A DNA stretch of 64,000 nucleotides from G963675935 sp963675935 (GCA_963675935.2 OY780964.2:434001-498000); one strand, 5' to 3'. Counted from the first letter of the stretch, positions 10,079 to 19,292 are shown. The notes: generated by a model not told the origin, from the sequence alone. Program-made: numbers and translations.

Positions 10079-10984
10079 ATCGTCCACGCCCGCTTGATAG
10101 CCCGGCAACGATACTGTTTTCGTCCATACGGCCGTGCCGTTGGCGTTCAACTTCGACACAAAGAATCCGCCGCCGTCGCCGTCGGCGTAGCTGCCCGTCG
10201 TGTATACGTAGCCGTCTGCATCGACGGCAATGTCAATTCCATTGGCAGCGGAAAGCGGCGCGAGATCGCTTGCCCAAAGCAAGTCGCCGTCGGTCGTGTA
10301 CTTGGCCACGAAGGCATGTTGGCTCGTGCTGCTGAGGATGGTCTCGCCCTCGCCGGGGTCGAAATCCACGGCGCCGGAGAAATAGCCCGTGACACAGGCG
10401 TTGCCATCGGCATCGTAGACTACAGCGTTGCCGCACGATGATCCACTAGGTGAGCCGGCCTGATAGGACCAACTCGTCGACGTACCGACCAAAAGGACTT
10501 CGCATGCGACATAATCTTCATCGGGGATTGTCAGCAGTGGCGTCACACCGTTAACGTCAACCTCGTTATGCTCCGATTGTTGTGCCGCGAACGTGTAGCC
10601 GGTTGGAGCAACAACCTTCAAATAGTAGTTCAACCCCGCTGGAAAGAGACCGGTATTGACATAGCCATCGCTATAGGTAGCGTGTGAGTATTGCAAGACA
10701 TCGTCGGTGTTGCCGATCACCTTGTCGGTCGAGGAATACACTTGGACAAGCACGTCCTTAAAAGCTGCATCGCCACTTGAGTAGTGTCCGTCACGGTCCA
10801 CATCGACGCGAACATAACAGCCAATGTCTACCGACAGCAGCCGCCGGTCTTCCAGCGGTTCGAGCCGAAGCGACCGGCCGAAGGGGTTCCGACGCGAACA
10901 CTTCGACGAGGCCGAAGGACTTGCCGACGACGCGGAGTTCGACCGGCCGTGAAAACTCGAACGAAGACGGGAAAGAGACCACAT
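10079..10984 (-). pseudogene. Giant surface protein, N-terminal part with LEPLEDRRLLS motif
   Basis: The probable start is ATG at 10982-10984, preceded by AGGGAG; an upstream GTG at 11038 is also in frame. The N-terminus is basic and serine-rich and carries RLEPLEDRRLLS, the planctomycete motif found at the start of very large exported proteins. An SdrD B-like module follows (YVRVDVDRDGHYSSGDAAF ... VNTGLFPAGLNYYLKVV), then SBBP-like repeats (GYFSGAVDFDPGEGE). The frame runs into the IS and stops a few codons inside it (10058). In-frame joining to the C-terminal part predicts a protein of about 1661 residues. Confidence 0.85.
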
Positions 10985-11080
10985 CGTTGCTGCTCCCTGG
11001 GATGTTTTGCGGTTTCGCCGCTTGGCGTTCGTAGTCACGGCTTTAGCCGGCTTTCCGCCTAACCAACATTTTTCACCACT

Positions 11081-11159
11081 GTTTAGCCGACGAACTTATT
11101 CGCCGTGAATGTTCAACGATTTCAGCCAAAACACGGCGAACAAGTTCGCCGGCTAAACG
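11081..11159. repeat. GTTTAGCCGGCGAAC palindromic repeat, copy 1
   Basis: Arms GTTTAGCCGACGAACTTATT and the complement ending TTCGCCGGCTAAAC flank about 25 variable bases. The same hairpin recurs four more times in this window (11368, 38309, 43276, 62020), always between genes. The remaining bases of 10985-11547 hold no gene. Confidence 0.85.
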
Positions 11160-11367
11160 ATGCTGCAATGAAAACGGCTGCCAATCTGTACATTTTGGTG
11201 TGGGCAACCACGGAAGTCAACGCGACCCCATGAACATTTAGGGCAAATGCCCCGTCCACGGAAGGGGTTATCTGCGGAAAATCTCACCGCAAGAGGGGGG
11301 CAAGAGGGGATTCCTGGTCTGCCCACTATCGCAAAGTCGCTCGGGGAAAAATGACGACAGCGTGTCC

Positions 11368-11447
11368 GTTTAGCCGGCGAGCTTGCTCGCCGCGAGTCGG
11401 CGTTGAATCCCGCGGAAAACGCGGCGAACAAGTTCGCCGGCTAAACG
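11368..11447. repeat. GTTTAGCCGGCGAAC palindromic repeat, copy 2
   Basis: Arms GTTTAGCCGGCGAGCTTGC and GAACAAGTTCGCCGGCTAAAC-type complement, here with slightly different arm bases. Located in the 560-base gap between the giant protein gene and the PEPCK fusion. Confidence 0.85.
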
Positions 11448-11463
11448 GTGGCGAGAAAAGCGG

Positions 11464-11547
11464 GCTAACTCCTGTCGCCGATTGCGCGGCAAAATACCGA
11501 ACCATCAACGACGGGTGTCGCCTCCAACAGGCTTTTTCAACAGGCTA
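11464..11547. repeat. CTCCTGTCGCCGATT ... CAACAGGCT repeat
   Basis: A diverged copy of the element at 27552-27640: both have ACTCC(C/T)GTCGCCGATT, a spacer, CGACGGG(A/T)GTCGCCTCC and then TTT.TCAACAGGCT. It ends directly at the 3' end of the PEPCK fusion gene and could act as its transcription stop. Confidence 0.6.
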
Positions 11548-14500
11548 CTACGCCTTCGCGACGTCGGGCCTTTCGAGCAACTCGCGGGCGGCCGTCGCCA
11601 GAACTGCGTAAAGGTCTTCCAACTGGCCCTCATCGACCGACGAAAACGCTACGCGGATGTCGCGCTCGCCGTCGGCGATGACGCCCACGCCGTACTTCGC
11701 CAGCAAGTGCTTGCGATAGGCCTCGGCGTCGATGCCCTTCAGCTTCAAGCACATGAAGTAGCCGGCGTTGAAGGGATACGCCTCCCAGAGATCAGCGAAC
11801 TTCGGCTGCGCGAGGATGGCGTGAACCCGCTTTGCGCGGGCCTCGAGAATGTCTCGCTTCTGCCGCTGCTCCGCACCGATCGTATCGCCCGACATCGCTT
11901 TCATCAGGATCGACTGGGCGACGTGCGAGCAGTTCGACACCGCGCTGCGGATGGCGCCGGCCGCCTTCTTCTCCAACGCTTGGTACAACGCCTCGTCGCT
12001 GTGAAACGCCTTCGAGCCGAACGTCAACATGCCCATGCGGAATCCCCAGACGAATTGCTCCTTCGTCGGCCCGTCAACCTTGACGGCCAGCAGCCGCTCG
12101 TGGCAGCCGGCCAGCCGGGCGAACAACGATTCGCGGGCGACATCGTCGCCGTAGAACAGGCCGAAATAGGCGTCGTCGGCCACGACGATCAAGTTGCGTC
12201 CGTCCTCGGCCGCTTCGCGCAGCACCGCGGCAATCTGATCGAGTTCGGTTTCCGTGGCCGAGTAGCCGGTCGGATTGTTTGGGAAGTTCAGCACCACGAC
12301 GGTCTTCCAGCTTCCAGCCCGCGTGGCCAGGGCCTGGCGCAGGGCCTCGACGTTGAACCCGCCGGCGACGTCGAAGAACGGATACAGCGCGATCTGCGCC
12401 TGATGCCGAACGCCGAACAGCAGTTCGTAGTTTTCCCAATACTTGTCGGGCAGCAGAACCATTTCGCCCTTATCGACGAACAGATCGCCCACCAGGCTCA
12501 GCGCGTGCGTCACGCCGGCGGTCACGATGGGCATCGAGATCGTTCGGCCTGCCAAGCTGGGATTTTTGCGCAGCAGTTCGTCGCGCCACTTCTTCCGCAG
12601 ATCGGGCCGACCGGTGGCCGGCGCGTACGTCAGCGCCTCGGCCGGCGTCAGGTCGTTGAAATGCCGCATGATCGACGGCAGGAACATCGGCCGGCCGTCC
12701 TCGCGGGCGATGCCGATCGTCGCGTCGTAACGCTTCGCTTTGTCTTTCGCCTCGGCGGCTTGGGCCAAAATGCCTTTGGGAAAATAGAGCCGCCGGCCGA
12801 ATTCCGACAACATCGCGAAAACGTGCGGGTTCTCGCGCTCGATCACCTCGTTCAATTCCGCCGCCAGCGGCCGAACCTGCGCGCCGGGCTTCATCAGCGA
12901 CAACGGCGCCCGAAGTCCCTGCCGCATCTCTTCGAGCTGCTCCCACAATACATGTGGAAACCGCTTGCCGAACTTATGGAAAAAACTCGCGATCTGATCG
13001 GTCTCGTGATACCAGTCGGTTCGGCTGACCGCCAGCAACTCTCCGAGCGATTCTTGCGTAACATTCAAGCCGGTCAGGTCGAGGCTTTCCGGCGTGGGCA
13101 CGTAGCCGATGGGCGTTTTCACGGCGTCGGCCTCGCCGCGGCACCGGGCCAGAATCCACTCGATCACCCGCAGGTTTTCGCCGTAGCCGGGCCAAAGGAA
13201 TTTTCCGTCGGCGTTGGTGCGGAACCAATTGACGTGGAACACCTTGGGCGGATTGGCCATGCGGTGGCCCATGCTCAACCAGTGTTCGAAGTAATCGCCC
13301 ATGTGGTAGCCGCAGAACGGGAGCATGGCCATGGGGTCGCGGCGCACCTCGCCGACCTGCCCGACCTGGGCGGCCGTGCGCTCCGAGGCCATCGTCGCCC
13401 CAACGAATACGCCGTGTTCCCAATCGAACGACTCGTAGACCAGCGGCGTCAAATGCGTACGGCGTCCGCCGAAGACAATCGCGGAAATCGGCACGCCGTG
13501 GTGATGCTCGGTGCGGAACGAATGCGAGGGGCACTGGGTCAACGGAGCGGTGAAACGCGAGTTCGGATGCGCTCCCAAAACCGGGTGGCCTTTCTCGTCC
13601 TTCATACCGGGCTTCCACGGCCGGCCCTGCCAGTCGAGACCCTCGGCGGGCGGCTCGCCGTCGCCGCCTTCCCACCACACGCCGCCGTCCTTGGTCAGCA
13701 CCACGTTCGTGTAGATCGTGTTGCGGGCGATCGTCTTCATCATGCTCGGGTTGCTCTTCGAGTTCGTTCCGGGAGCAACGCCGAAGAAGCCGGTTTCCGG
13801 ATTGATGGCCCAGAGCCGCCCGTCCGTGTCGATCCGCATCCAGGCGATGTCGTCGCCGACGGTCCAGACGCGGTAGCCCTTGGCTTTGAGCCCTTCGGGC
13901 GGAATCATCATGGCGAGGTTCGTCTTGCCGCAGGCGCTGGGAAACGCGGCGGCGACGTACTCGACGCGGCCCTCGGGGCTTTCAATGCCCAGGATCAGCA
14001 TGTGCTCGGCCATCCAACCCTCGCGCCGGCCCAAGTGGCTGGCGATGCGCAGCGAGAGGCATTTCTTGCCCAAAAGCACGTTGCCGCCATAGCCCGAGCC
14101 GACGCTCCAAATCGTGTTGTCTTCGGGAAAATGCAAAATCAAGCGGCGATTGATGTCCAATTCGGCCTTGCCGTGGAGGCATTTTGTGAATTCGCCGGCC
14201 GAGCCGAGCTGCTTGAGGACCGGCGTACCAACGTGGGTCATGATCCGCATGTTCAGAACGACGTAGATGCTGTCGGTCAGCTCGACGCCGATCTTGCTGA
14301 ACGGAGAGCCGACCGGCCCCATCGAGAAGGGAATGACGTACATCGTTCGCCCCTTCATCGAGCCGGCGAAAATCTCCCGCGCGCGGCGGTAGCCGTCCTC
14401 GGGCGACATCCAATTGTTCGTCGGTCCGGCGTCCTCGCGCAGCGTCGAGCAAATGTAGGTCAGATGCTCGGTGCGAGCTACGTCGTTCGCCGCCGTCCGG

Positions 14501-14679
14501 TGGTAATAGCAGCCAGGATATTTTTCTTGGTCGAGCTCGATCAATTCGCCGGTTGAGACGGCCTCTTGGGTGAGCCGTTCGCGTTCCTCTTCCGAACCGT
14601 CGATCCAAACAATCTGGTTCGGCTCGCACATGCGGGCCATTTCATCGACCCACTCCTGAAGTTTGCGGTGCTGATTCAC
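11548..14679 (-). CDS. Phosphoenolpyruvate carboxykinase (GTP) fused to a PLP-dependent aminotransferase
   Basis: 1043 residues from GTG 14677-14679; an AGGAGG lies upstream at somewhat long spacing. Residues 1-590 are a GTP-type PEP carboxykinase: P-loop AAFPSACGKTNLAMM near 248, metal-binding GDDIAWM near 273, PGTNSKSNPSMM, and FVGATM. The stretch MKPGAQVRPLAAEL starts the second half, a fold-type I aminotransferase of about 440 residues with NFPNNPTGYS, VVADDAYFGLFYGDD and the probable PLP lysine in DGPTKEQFVWGFRMG near 868. The first half makes PEP from oxaloacetate; if the second half uses aspartate or another oxaloacetate-yielding donor, the protein would channel amino acid carbon to PEP, but its substrate is not known. 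Both halves look catalytically complete and there is no internal stop or frame change. Confidence 0.9.
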   Translation of the reverse strand: MNQHRKLQEWVDEMARMCEPNQIVWIDGSEEERERLTQEAVSTGELIELDQEKYPGCYYHRTAANDVARTEHLTYICSTLREDAGPTNNWMSPEDGYRRAREIFAGSMKGRTMYVIPFSMGPVGSPFSKIGVELTDSIYVVLNMRIMTHVGTPVLKQLGSAGEFTKCLHGKAELDINRRLILHFPEDNTIWSVGSGYGGNVLLGKKCLSLRIASHLGRREGWMAEHMLILGIESPEGRVEYVAAAFPSACGKTNLAMMIPPEGLKAKGYRVWTVGDDIAWMRIDTDGRLWAINPETGFFGVAPGTNSKSNPSMMKTIARNTIYTNVVLTKDGGVWWEGGDGEPPAEGLDWQGRPWKPGMKDEKGHPVLGAHPNSRFTAPLTQCPSHSFRTEHHHGVPISAIVFGGRRTHLTPLVYESFDWEHGVFVGATMASERTAAQVGQVGEVRRDPMAMLPFCGYHMGDYFEHWLSMGHRMANPPKVFHVNWFRTNADGKFLWPGYGENLRVIEWILARCRGEADAVKTPIGYVPTPESLDLTGLNVTQESLGELLAVSRTDWYHETDQIASFFHKFGKRFPHVLWEQLEEMRQGLRAPLSLMKPGAQVRPLAAELNEVIERENPHVFAMLSEFGRRLYFPKGILAQAAEAKDKAKRYDATIGIAREDGRPMFLPSIMRHFNDLTPAEALTYAPATGRPDLRKKWRDELLRKNPSLAGRTISMPIVTAGVTHALSLVGDLFVDKGEMVLLPDKYWENYELLFGVRHQAQIALYPFFDVAGGFNVEALRQALATRAGSWKTVVVLNFPNNPTGYSATETELDQIAAVLREAAEDGRNLIVVADDAYFGLFYGDDVARESLFARLAGCHERLLAVKVDGPTKEQFVWGFRMGMLTFGSKAFHSDEALYQALEKKAAGAIRSAVSNCSHVAQSILMKAMSGDTIGAEQRQKRDILEARAKRVHAILAQPKFADLWEAYPFNAGYFMCLKLKGIDAEAYRKHLLAKYGVGVIADGERDIRVAFSSVDEGQLEDLYAVLATAARELLERPDVAKA

Positions 14680-14785
14680 GGGTTTTGGCGGTGCCTCCTA
14701 GGGATGGTTTTTCTACGCGCGCAGCGTTAGACACCATAAGTATTGCAAAAAGCCCGCCGGATTTCAAGGGGCTGGGCAAATTGGC

Positions 14786-14942
14786 CTGGAGAACTGCAAC
14801 GTCGCATTTTGGGGATAGGTGGGAAAAACCGTCATTCTGAACGCAGCGAAGAATCTCGTTGGCCCACAAGAGCTTACGCGATACCACGGAGATTCTTCGC
14901 TGCGATCAGAATGACGGTTTCCTGGACATTGCAGTTCCCCTG
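14786..14942. mobile_element. 157-bp palindromic element type A, copy 1
   Basis: Ends CTGGAGAACTGCAA and TTGCAGTTCCCCTG enclose the inner hairpin GTCATTCTGAACGCAGCGAA / GATTCTTCGCTGCGATCAGA. It has exactly the same length as the copies at 22411 and 57914. The 10 bases on either side (GCAAATTGGC, GCCGATTTCG) no longer match, so no target duplication survives. It occupies most of the gap between the PEPCK fusion and panD. Confidence 0.8.
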
Positions 14943-15063
14943 GCCGATTTCGGCGGCCGGTTGAAATTTTCACGCGATGGAGTCATAGTGAAGGTTTCCG
15001 GGGGGATGAAGTCGCCACGCTTTCGACGACCAACAATCCCCCCGCCTTTGAGGGAGAAGTCGC

Positions 15064-15411
15064 GTGCAACGTATCATGTTGAGGTCCAAAATCCACCGCG
15101 CCACCCTGACCGGCACGGAATTGGATTACGAAGGAAGCATCGCCATCGACCGGACGCTGATCGAGGCCGCCGATCTGCTGCCCGGCGAGCAGGTCCACGT
15201 TTTGAACCTCTCGAACGCCCAGCGGCTGATTACCTATGTGATCGAAGCCCCGGCCGGTTCCGGCACGATGATGCTCAATGGTCCCGCCGCCCGGTTGGGG
15301 GCCGTCGGCGACAAGGTCGTGATTCTCGCCTACGGCACGGTCGATGAAGCGGACGCCCGGCGGTTCAAGCCGAAGATCGTCCACGTCGACGAGAAGAACC
15401 GTTTGGCGTAA
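15064..15411 (+). CDS. panD: Aspartate 1-decarboxylase
   Basis: 115 residues from GTG 15064, with GAGGGAGAAG 6-8 bases upstream; ATG 15076 is an alternative. It starts QRIMLRSKIHRATLTG and contains the self-cleavage site YEGSI: cleavage between Gly and Ser makes the pyruvoyl group that decarboxylates aspartate to beta-alanine for pantothenate and CoA. MLNGPAARL and GDKVVILAYG are further conserved blocks. The length is normal. It stands alone here; no other pantothenate gene is next to it. Confidence 0.95.
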   Translation: MQRIMLRSKIHRATLTGTELDYEGSIAIDRTLIEAADLLPGEQVHVLNLSNAQRLITYVIEAPAGSGTMMLNGPAARLGAVGDKVVILAYGTVDEADARRFKPKIVHVDEKNRLA

Positions 15412-15494
15412 CCCGATCGGGGACAGTCCCCTTTTTCAATGGCGAAATTCGTCGGAAATCCGCGAAAGTCAAGTCAAAGGTCTTCCTTCATTTC

Positions 15495-16025
15495 ATGCTT
15501 CGCCTCTTAACTCCGCATTACCGAATCCACTGTGTTTGGGAGCTGACGCCCGAGCGGCTTTGCCTTTGGGGGCTTCGCGCGTTGCTGCTCGACGTGGATT
15601 GCACACTGAAGCGTTATCGGCAAAGCGACGTGCTGCCGGAGGTGGCCGTTTGGCTCGCCCAGCTTCGAGCCGCCGACATTCGTCTGTGTCTGGTTTCGAA
15701 CGGCATGGCGCCGCGAATCGAGCGGTTTGCCGAACATTTCGATCTGCCGTTCGTTTCCCAGGCGATGAAGCCGCTGCCGTGGGGCGTGTGGTCGGCGTTG
15801 AAGAAGATCGACAGCCCCCCTTCGCAAACGGCGATGGTCGGCGATCAGTTGTTCGCCGACGTGATGGCCGGCCGGTTGGCGGGCGTGCGGAGCATCCTGG
15901 TCGATCCGATCCATCCCGAGGAAGAGCCGTGGTACACCCGGCTGAAACGTTTGCCGGAGCGGCTGGTGCTTTCCGGCGCCGAGGGCAGCGAGGGCTGCAT
16001 GGTCGAGGTGGAGGAGAAGGATTAG
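15495..16025 (+). CDS. YqeG-family HAD phosphatase
   Basis: 176 residues. HAD motif I is LLLDVDCTLKRY (DxDxT), motif II the serine in LCLVSNGM, and the last motif GDQLFADVMAGRLAG. PEVAVWLAQLR and DPIHPEEEPWYTRLKR agree with the YqeG/HAD-IIIA group, which in some bacteria acts as a phosphatidylglycerolphosphate phosphatase or is of unknown role. The C-terminus ends in an acidic tail. Only a weak ribosome binding site is visible. It lies 37 bases before leuB and could be cotranscribed. Confidence 0.85.
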   Translation: MLRLLTPHYRIHCVWELTPERLCLWGLRALLLDVDCTLKRYRQSDVLPEVAVWLAQLRAADIRLCLVSNGMAPRIERFAEHFDLPFVSQAMKPLPWGVWSALKKIDSPPSQTAMVGDQLFADVMAGRLAGVRSILVDPIHPEEEPWYTRLKRLPERLVLSGAEGSEGCMVEVEEKD

Positions 16026-16062
16026 GAGTTCGAGTAAAGCTACATTCACACACATTCATCTC

Positions 16063-17154
16063 ATGAAACAATCCAACAAAATCGCAGTTCTCCCCGGTGA
16101 CGGCATCGGTCCTGAAATCATGGCCGAGGCCGTCAAATCGCTCGACGCCGTCCAAAAACGCTTCGGGCTACGCTTTGTCTACATGCACGCCGACGTCGGC
16201 GGCTGCGCCATCGACCAGCACGGCTCGGCACTGCCGCCCGAAACGCTCGAACTTTGCGAAAAAAGCGACGCCATCCTCTTCGGCTCCGTCGGCGGACCGA
16301 AGTGGGAGTCGTTGCCGCCGCAGCATCAACCGGAGCGAGGGTCGCTCTTGATTCTCCGCAAGCATTTCGATCTGTTTTGCAATCTCCGGCCTGGAAAATT
16401 GGCGAAAACACTGGCCGCGCAAAGCCCGCTGCGGCCAGACATCGTCGGCGACGGGTTCGACATCCTCTGCATCCGCGAGTTGACCGGCGACATCTATTTC
16501 GGCCAGCCGAAAGGCCGCGACGGCGCCGGGCCCGACGAGCGGGCGTTCGACACGATGCTCTACCGCCGGTCGGAAATCGAGCGGATCGCGCACATCGCGT
16601 TCCAAACCGCCGCCGGACGCCGGAAAAAGGTCACGTCGATCGACAAGGCCAACGTGCTCACGTCGATGGTCTTTTGGCGAGAAGTGGTGCTTGGAGTCGC
16701 TCGGCAGTATCCCGACATCGCGCTCGATCACCTGTACGTCGATAACGCTACGATGCAGTTGGTGCAGAACCCGCACCGGTTCGACGTGCTGTTGTGCCCG
16801 AACATGTTCGGCGACATTTTGAGCGATGAGTTGGCCGCGGTTTGCGGGTCGATTGGAATGCTGCCCTCGGCGAGTTTGAACGCCTCGGGCTTCGGGCTGT
16901 ACGAGCCGGCCGGCGGCTCGGCGCCGGACATCGCCGGCAAGGACATCGCCAATCCCATTGCGCAGATTCTATCGGCGGCGATGCTGCTGCGTCATACGCT
17001 AAAGCATGAGGAAGCAGCTCGGGCGGTCGAGTCGGCGGTCGAGCGGGCGTTGGCCGCGGGGCTTCGCACCCGCGACATCGCTGGAACGGCGGACAAGGCA
17101 GTCGGCACGACGGCGATGGGAAATGCCATTGCCGAAGGGATTCTCAAGAGTTGA
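16063..17154 (+). CDS. leuB: 3-isopropylmalate dehydrogenase
   Basis: 363 residues, normal length. The N-terminus KIAVLPGDGIGPEIMAEAV, the substrate loop with LLILRKHFDLFCNLRP, the signature segment LDHLYVDNATMQLVQNP and the metal-binding NMFGDILSDELAA identify LeuB rather than isocitrate dehydrogenase. It oxidises and decarboxylates 3-isopropylmalate in leucine synthesis, using NAD in the cytoplasm. The GSAPDIAGKDIANP segment closes the cofactor site. No leuA/leuCD neighbours are in the window, consistent with scattered biosynthetic genes in planctomycetes. Confidence 0.95.
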   Translation: MKQSNKIAVLPGDGIGPEIMAEAVKSLDAVQKRFGLRFVYMHADVGGCAIDQHGSALPPETLELCEKSDAILFGSVGGPKWESLPPQHQPERGSLLILRKHFDLFCNLRPGKLAKTLAAQSPLRPDIVGDGFDILCIRELTGDIYFGQPKGRDGAGPDERAFDTMLYRRSEIERIAHIAFQTAAGRRKKVTSIDKANVLTSMVFWREVVLGVARQYPDIALDHLYVDNATMQLVQNPHRFDVLLCPNMFGDILSDELAAVCGSIGMLPSASLNASGFGLYEPAGGSAPDIAGKDIANPIAQILSAAMLLRHTLKHEEAARAVESAVERALAAGLRTRDIAGTADKAVGTTAMGNAIAEGILKS

Positions 17155-17160
17155 AAGCAA

Positions 17161-17305
17161 GTAGGTTATGCTTCAGCATAACAGCGGACTTAGGGCTTGG
17201 GTCTTAGGGCTTTGGGCTTCGTGCCAAGTCCAAAGTCCCAAGACCTAAGCCCCAAGTCCCCAATTGATTGCGGCCCCGGCTGCGTTATGCTGAAGCATAA
17301 CCTAC
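17161..17305. repeat. GTAGGTTATGCTTCAGCATAAC palindrome
   Basis: A 22-base arm at 17161-17182 is matched in inverted orientation at 17284-17305. Each arm is itself palindromic (TTATGCTTCAGCATAA). The interior holds another imperfect inverted repeat of CTTGGGTCTTAGGGCTT-type sequence. It fills the gap between leuB and mutL and could form a very stable cruciform or terminator. Confidence 0.85.
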
Positions 17306-17323
17306 GACAAACGTCTGATTCTC

Positions 17324-19192
17324 ATGCCAATTCGCCAGCTTTCTCAATCGCTCATCAATAAAATCGCCGCCGGCGAGGTGATCGAGCGTCCGGCCAGCGT
17401 GGTCAAGGAGTTGATCGAGAACGCCGTTGACGCCGGGGCCACGCGCATTGACGTTTCGGTCCGCCAGGGCGGGCTGGAAATGGTCCGAGTGGCCGACAAC
17501 GGCTGCGGCATTCCCATCGAAGAATTGCCGTTGGCTTTGGCCGCCCACGCCACGAGCAAACTGACGGAGGCCGACGACCTGTTCCGCGTCGGTACACTGG
17601 GTTTCCGCGGCGAGGCGTTGGCCTCGATCGCCGAGGTAAGCCGATTGGTGTTGCGAAGCCGCACGCCGGAGAGCCAAAGCGGCGGCGAAATCGAATGCAC
17701 GGCCGGCGAGTCGAGCGCGGCGGCGCCGTGCGGCTGCCCGGTCGGAACGACCATCGAGGTGCATAACCTATTTTTCAACACGCCGGTGCGGCGGAAGTTT
17801 TTGCGCACGACGGCCACCGAGTTCGGGCACGTCAGCGAGGCGTTCACCCGAATCGCGCTGGCTGCGCCGCACGTCCATTTCACCCTGCGTCACAACGACA
17901 AATCGATCTACGAGCTTGCCGCCGGCGACGGCTGGCTGGATCGGATCGGGTTGTTTTTCGGCCGCGAATTGGCCCAGAATCTGATCTGGGTCGAGAGCGT
18001 CGAGGGCGGCGTTTCCGTCTCCGGCTACGCGGCCCATCCGAGCCAAAACCGCAGCCACAATCGGATGCAATACTTTTTCCTGAACGGCCGGCACATCCGC
18101 GACCGCTCGCTGCAACACGCCTTGGGCGAGGCCTATCGCGGGCTGATAATGGTCGGCCGGCAGCCGATCGCTTTTTTGGCGATGACGATGCCGCCGGAAA
18201 TGGTCGATGTGAACGTCCACCCGACGAAGCTCGAAGTCCGCTTCCAAGATTCCGGCCGGCTCTACAGTCAGTTGCTTTCGACGCTGCGGGGCAAATTTTT
18301 GACGACCGACCTGAACACCCGGGTGCCGTTGCCCGGCGATGCGCCGCAATGCGCGGCGGACGACGATCCGACCGGCGGCCACGACGTGGGCCAAACCGCG
18401 CAATTGCGTCAGCAGTTGGTCGATTGGGCGAAGGGCAAAGTCGCGTCTTGGGGGACAGGACAAGCAACATCAGAGGAAAATAGCCGGGGGCCAACGGCCC
18501 GCGGAGAATCGCCAACGAACTTTTATAGCCGGGGGCCAACAGCCCACGATCCGCTGGAATTTCGCCGTCTCGATCGCCCCGCGCCGTCGGACGATTTCAC
18601 CGGATCGCCGGCGGAGCAACGCCCCGGCGCCGCCCTGCAAATCCACAATCGCTACCTCGTCGCCGAAACCGAGGAGGGCGTGACGATCATCGACCAGCAC
18701 GCCCTGCACGAGCGGATTCTGTACGAACAGTTGAAGCAGCGAATGGCGGCCGGCGCGGTTGAAACGCAAAACCTGTTGGTGCCCGAGCCGATCGATCTCA
18801 GCCCGGACGAGGCCGCCGCCGCGTTGGAACATCGCGACCTGTTGGCCCGGCTGGGCGTGAAGGTCGAGCCGTTCGGCGGCAACACGCTTTTGGTGGCCGG
18901 CTATCCGGCGATGCTGGCGAACTTCAGTCCGATCGAGGTGTTGCGGGCGATGTTGGAACGGATTCTCGCCGAGGGCAAGCAGCCCGACCATTCCGACTTG
19001 CTCGACGAACTGTTGCACACCATTGCGTGCAAGGCGGCGATCAAGGCGGGCGACCGCTTGGCGCCGGAGGAGATTGCTTCGCTCTTGGAGCAGCGTCACC
19101 TGGTGGCCGACGCCCATCATTGCCCTCACGGCCGGCCGACGGCGCTGGTGTTCACGCGGGAGGAGTTGGATCGGCAGTTCAAGCGGGTGTGA
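17324..19192 (+). CDS. mutL: DNA mismatch repair protein MutL
   Basis: 622 residues starting MPIRQLSQSLINKIAAGEVI. The GHKL ATPase site is complete: NAVDAGATRIDV, DNGCGIP, and TLGFRGEALASIAEV. Residues 1-335 form the ATPase/transducer part (NVHPTKLEVRF). A variable linker of about 100 residues follows, then the C-terminal dimer domain with the endonuclease motif DQHALHERILYE and the CPHGRP motif, so this MutL should nick DNA itself. It acts in mismatch repair with MutS, which is not in the window. Its linker contains two copies of a palindrome-encoded peptide (see 18479). Confidence 0.95.
   Translation: MPIRQLSQSLINKIAAGEVIERPASVVKELIENAVDAGATRIDVSVRQGGLEMVRVADNGCGIPIEELPLALAAHATSKLTEADDLFRVGTLGFRGEALASIAEVSRLVLRSRTPESQSGGEIECTAGESSAAAPCGCPVGTTIEVHNLFFNTPVRRKFLRTTATEFGHVSEAFTRIALAAPHVHFTLRHNDKSIYELAAGDGWLDRIGLFFGRELAQNLIWVESVEGGVSVSGYAAHPSQNRSHNRMQYFFLNGRHIRDRSLQHALGEAYRGLIMVGRQPIAFLAMTMPPEMVDVNVHPTKLEVRFQDSGRLYSQLLSTLRGKFLTTDLNTRVPLPGDAPQCAADDDPTGGHDVGQTAQLRQQLVDWAKGKVASWGTGQATSEENSRGPTARGESPTNFYSRGPTAHDPLEFRRLDRPAPSDDFTGSPAEQRPGAALQIHNRYLVAETEEGVTIIDQHALHERILYEQLKQRMAAGAVETQNLLVPEPIDLSPDEAAAALEHRDLLARLGVKVEPFGGNTLLVAGYPAMLANFSPIEVLRAMLERILAEGKQPDHSDLLDELLHTIACKAAIKAGDRLAPEEIASLLEQRHLVADAHHCPHGRPTALVFTREELDRQFKRV
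18479..18549 (+). repeat. In-frame duplicated palindrome inside mutL
   Basis: ATAGCCGGGGGCCAACGGCCC occurs at about 18479 and again (with an A for G) at about 18525, each able to fold on GGGCC/GGCCC. Both copies are read in the same frame and encode SRGPTA, giving SRGPTARGESPTNFYSRGPTA in the flexible linker between the two MutL domains. The frame is kept. Confidence 0.7.
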
Positions 19193-19292
19193 GAACCCTC
19201 AAAGGGTCGTTTAGAGATCGTCCGCATTTTTCGCGTTTCTGTGCAAGGAGTTGCGGTATAAAATAATAGCCTGAAGCGATTGTGATAGGCTG

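Noticed and set aside
11081..11447. Possible CRISPR-like array because two similar repeats are spaced by about 210 bases
   Set aside because: Only two hairpins with internal variable loops, irregular spacing, and other copies scattered across 50 kb; no cas genes.
11482..14556. 1024-codon open frame on the plus strand
   Set aside because: It is antisense to the PEPCK-aminotransferase fusion, whose protein shows clear motifs throughout. Its translation is arginine- and histidine-rich with no domain; long antisense frames are common in GC-rich coding DNA.
14776..14952. Target duplication around the first type A copy
   Set aside because: Flanks GCAAATTGGC and GCCGATTTCG match at only about half of positions, so I do not claim a duplication for this copy.
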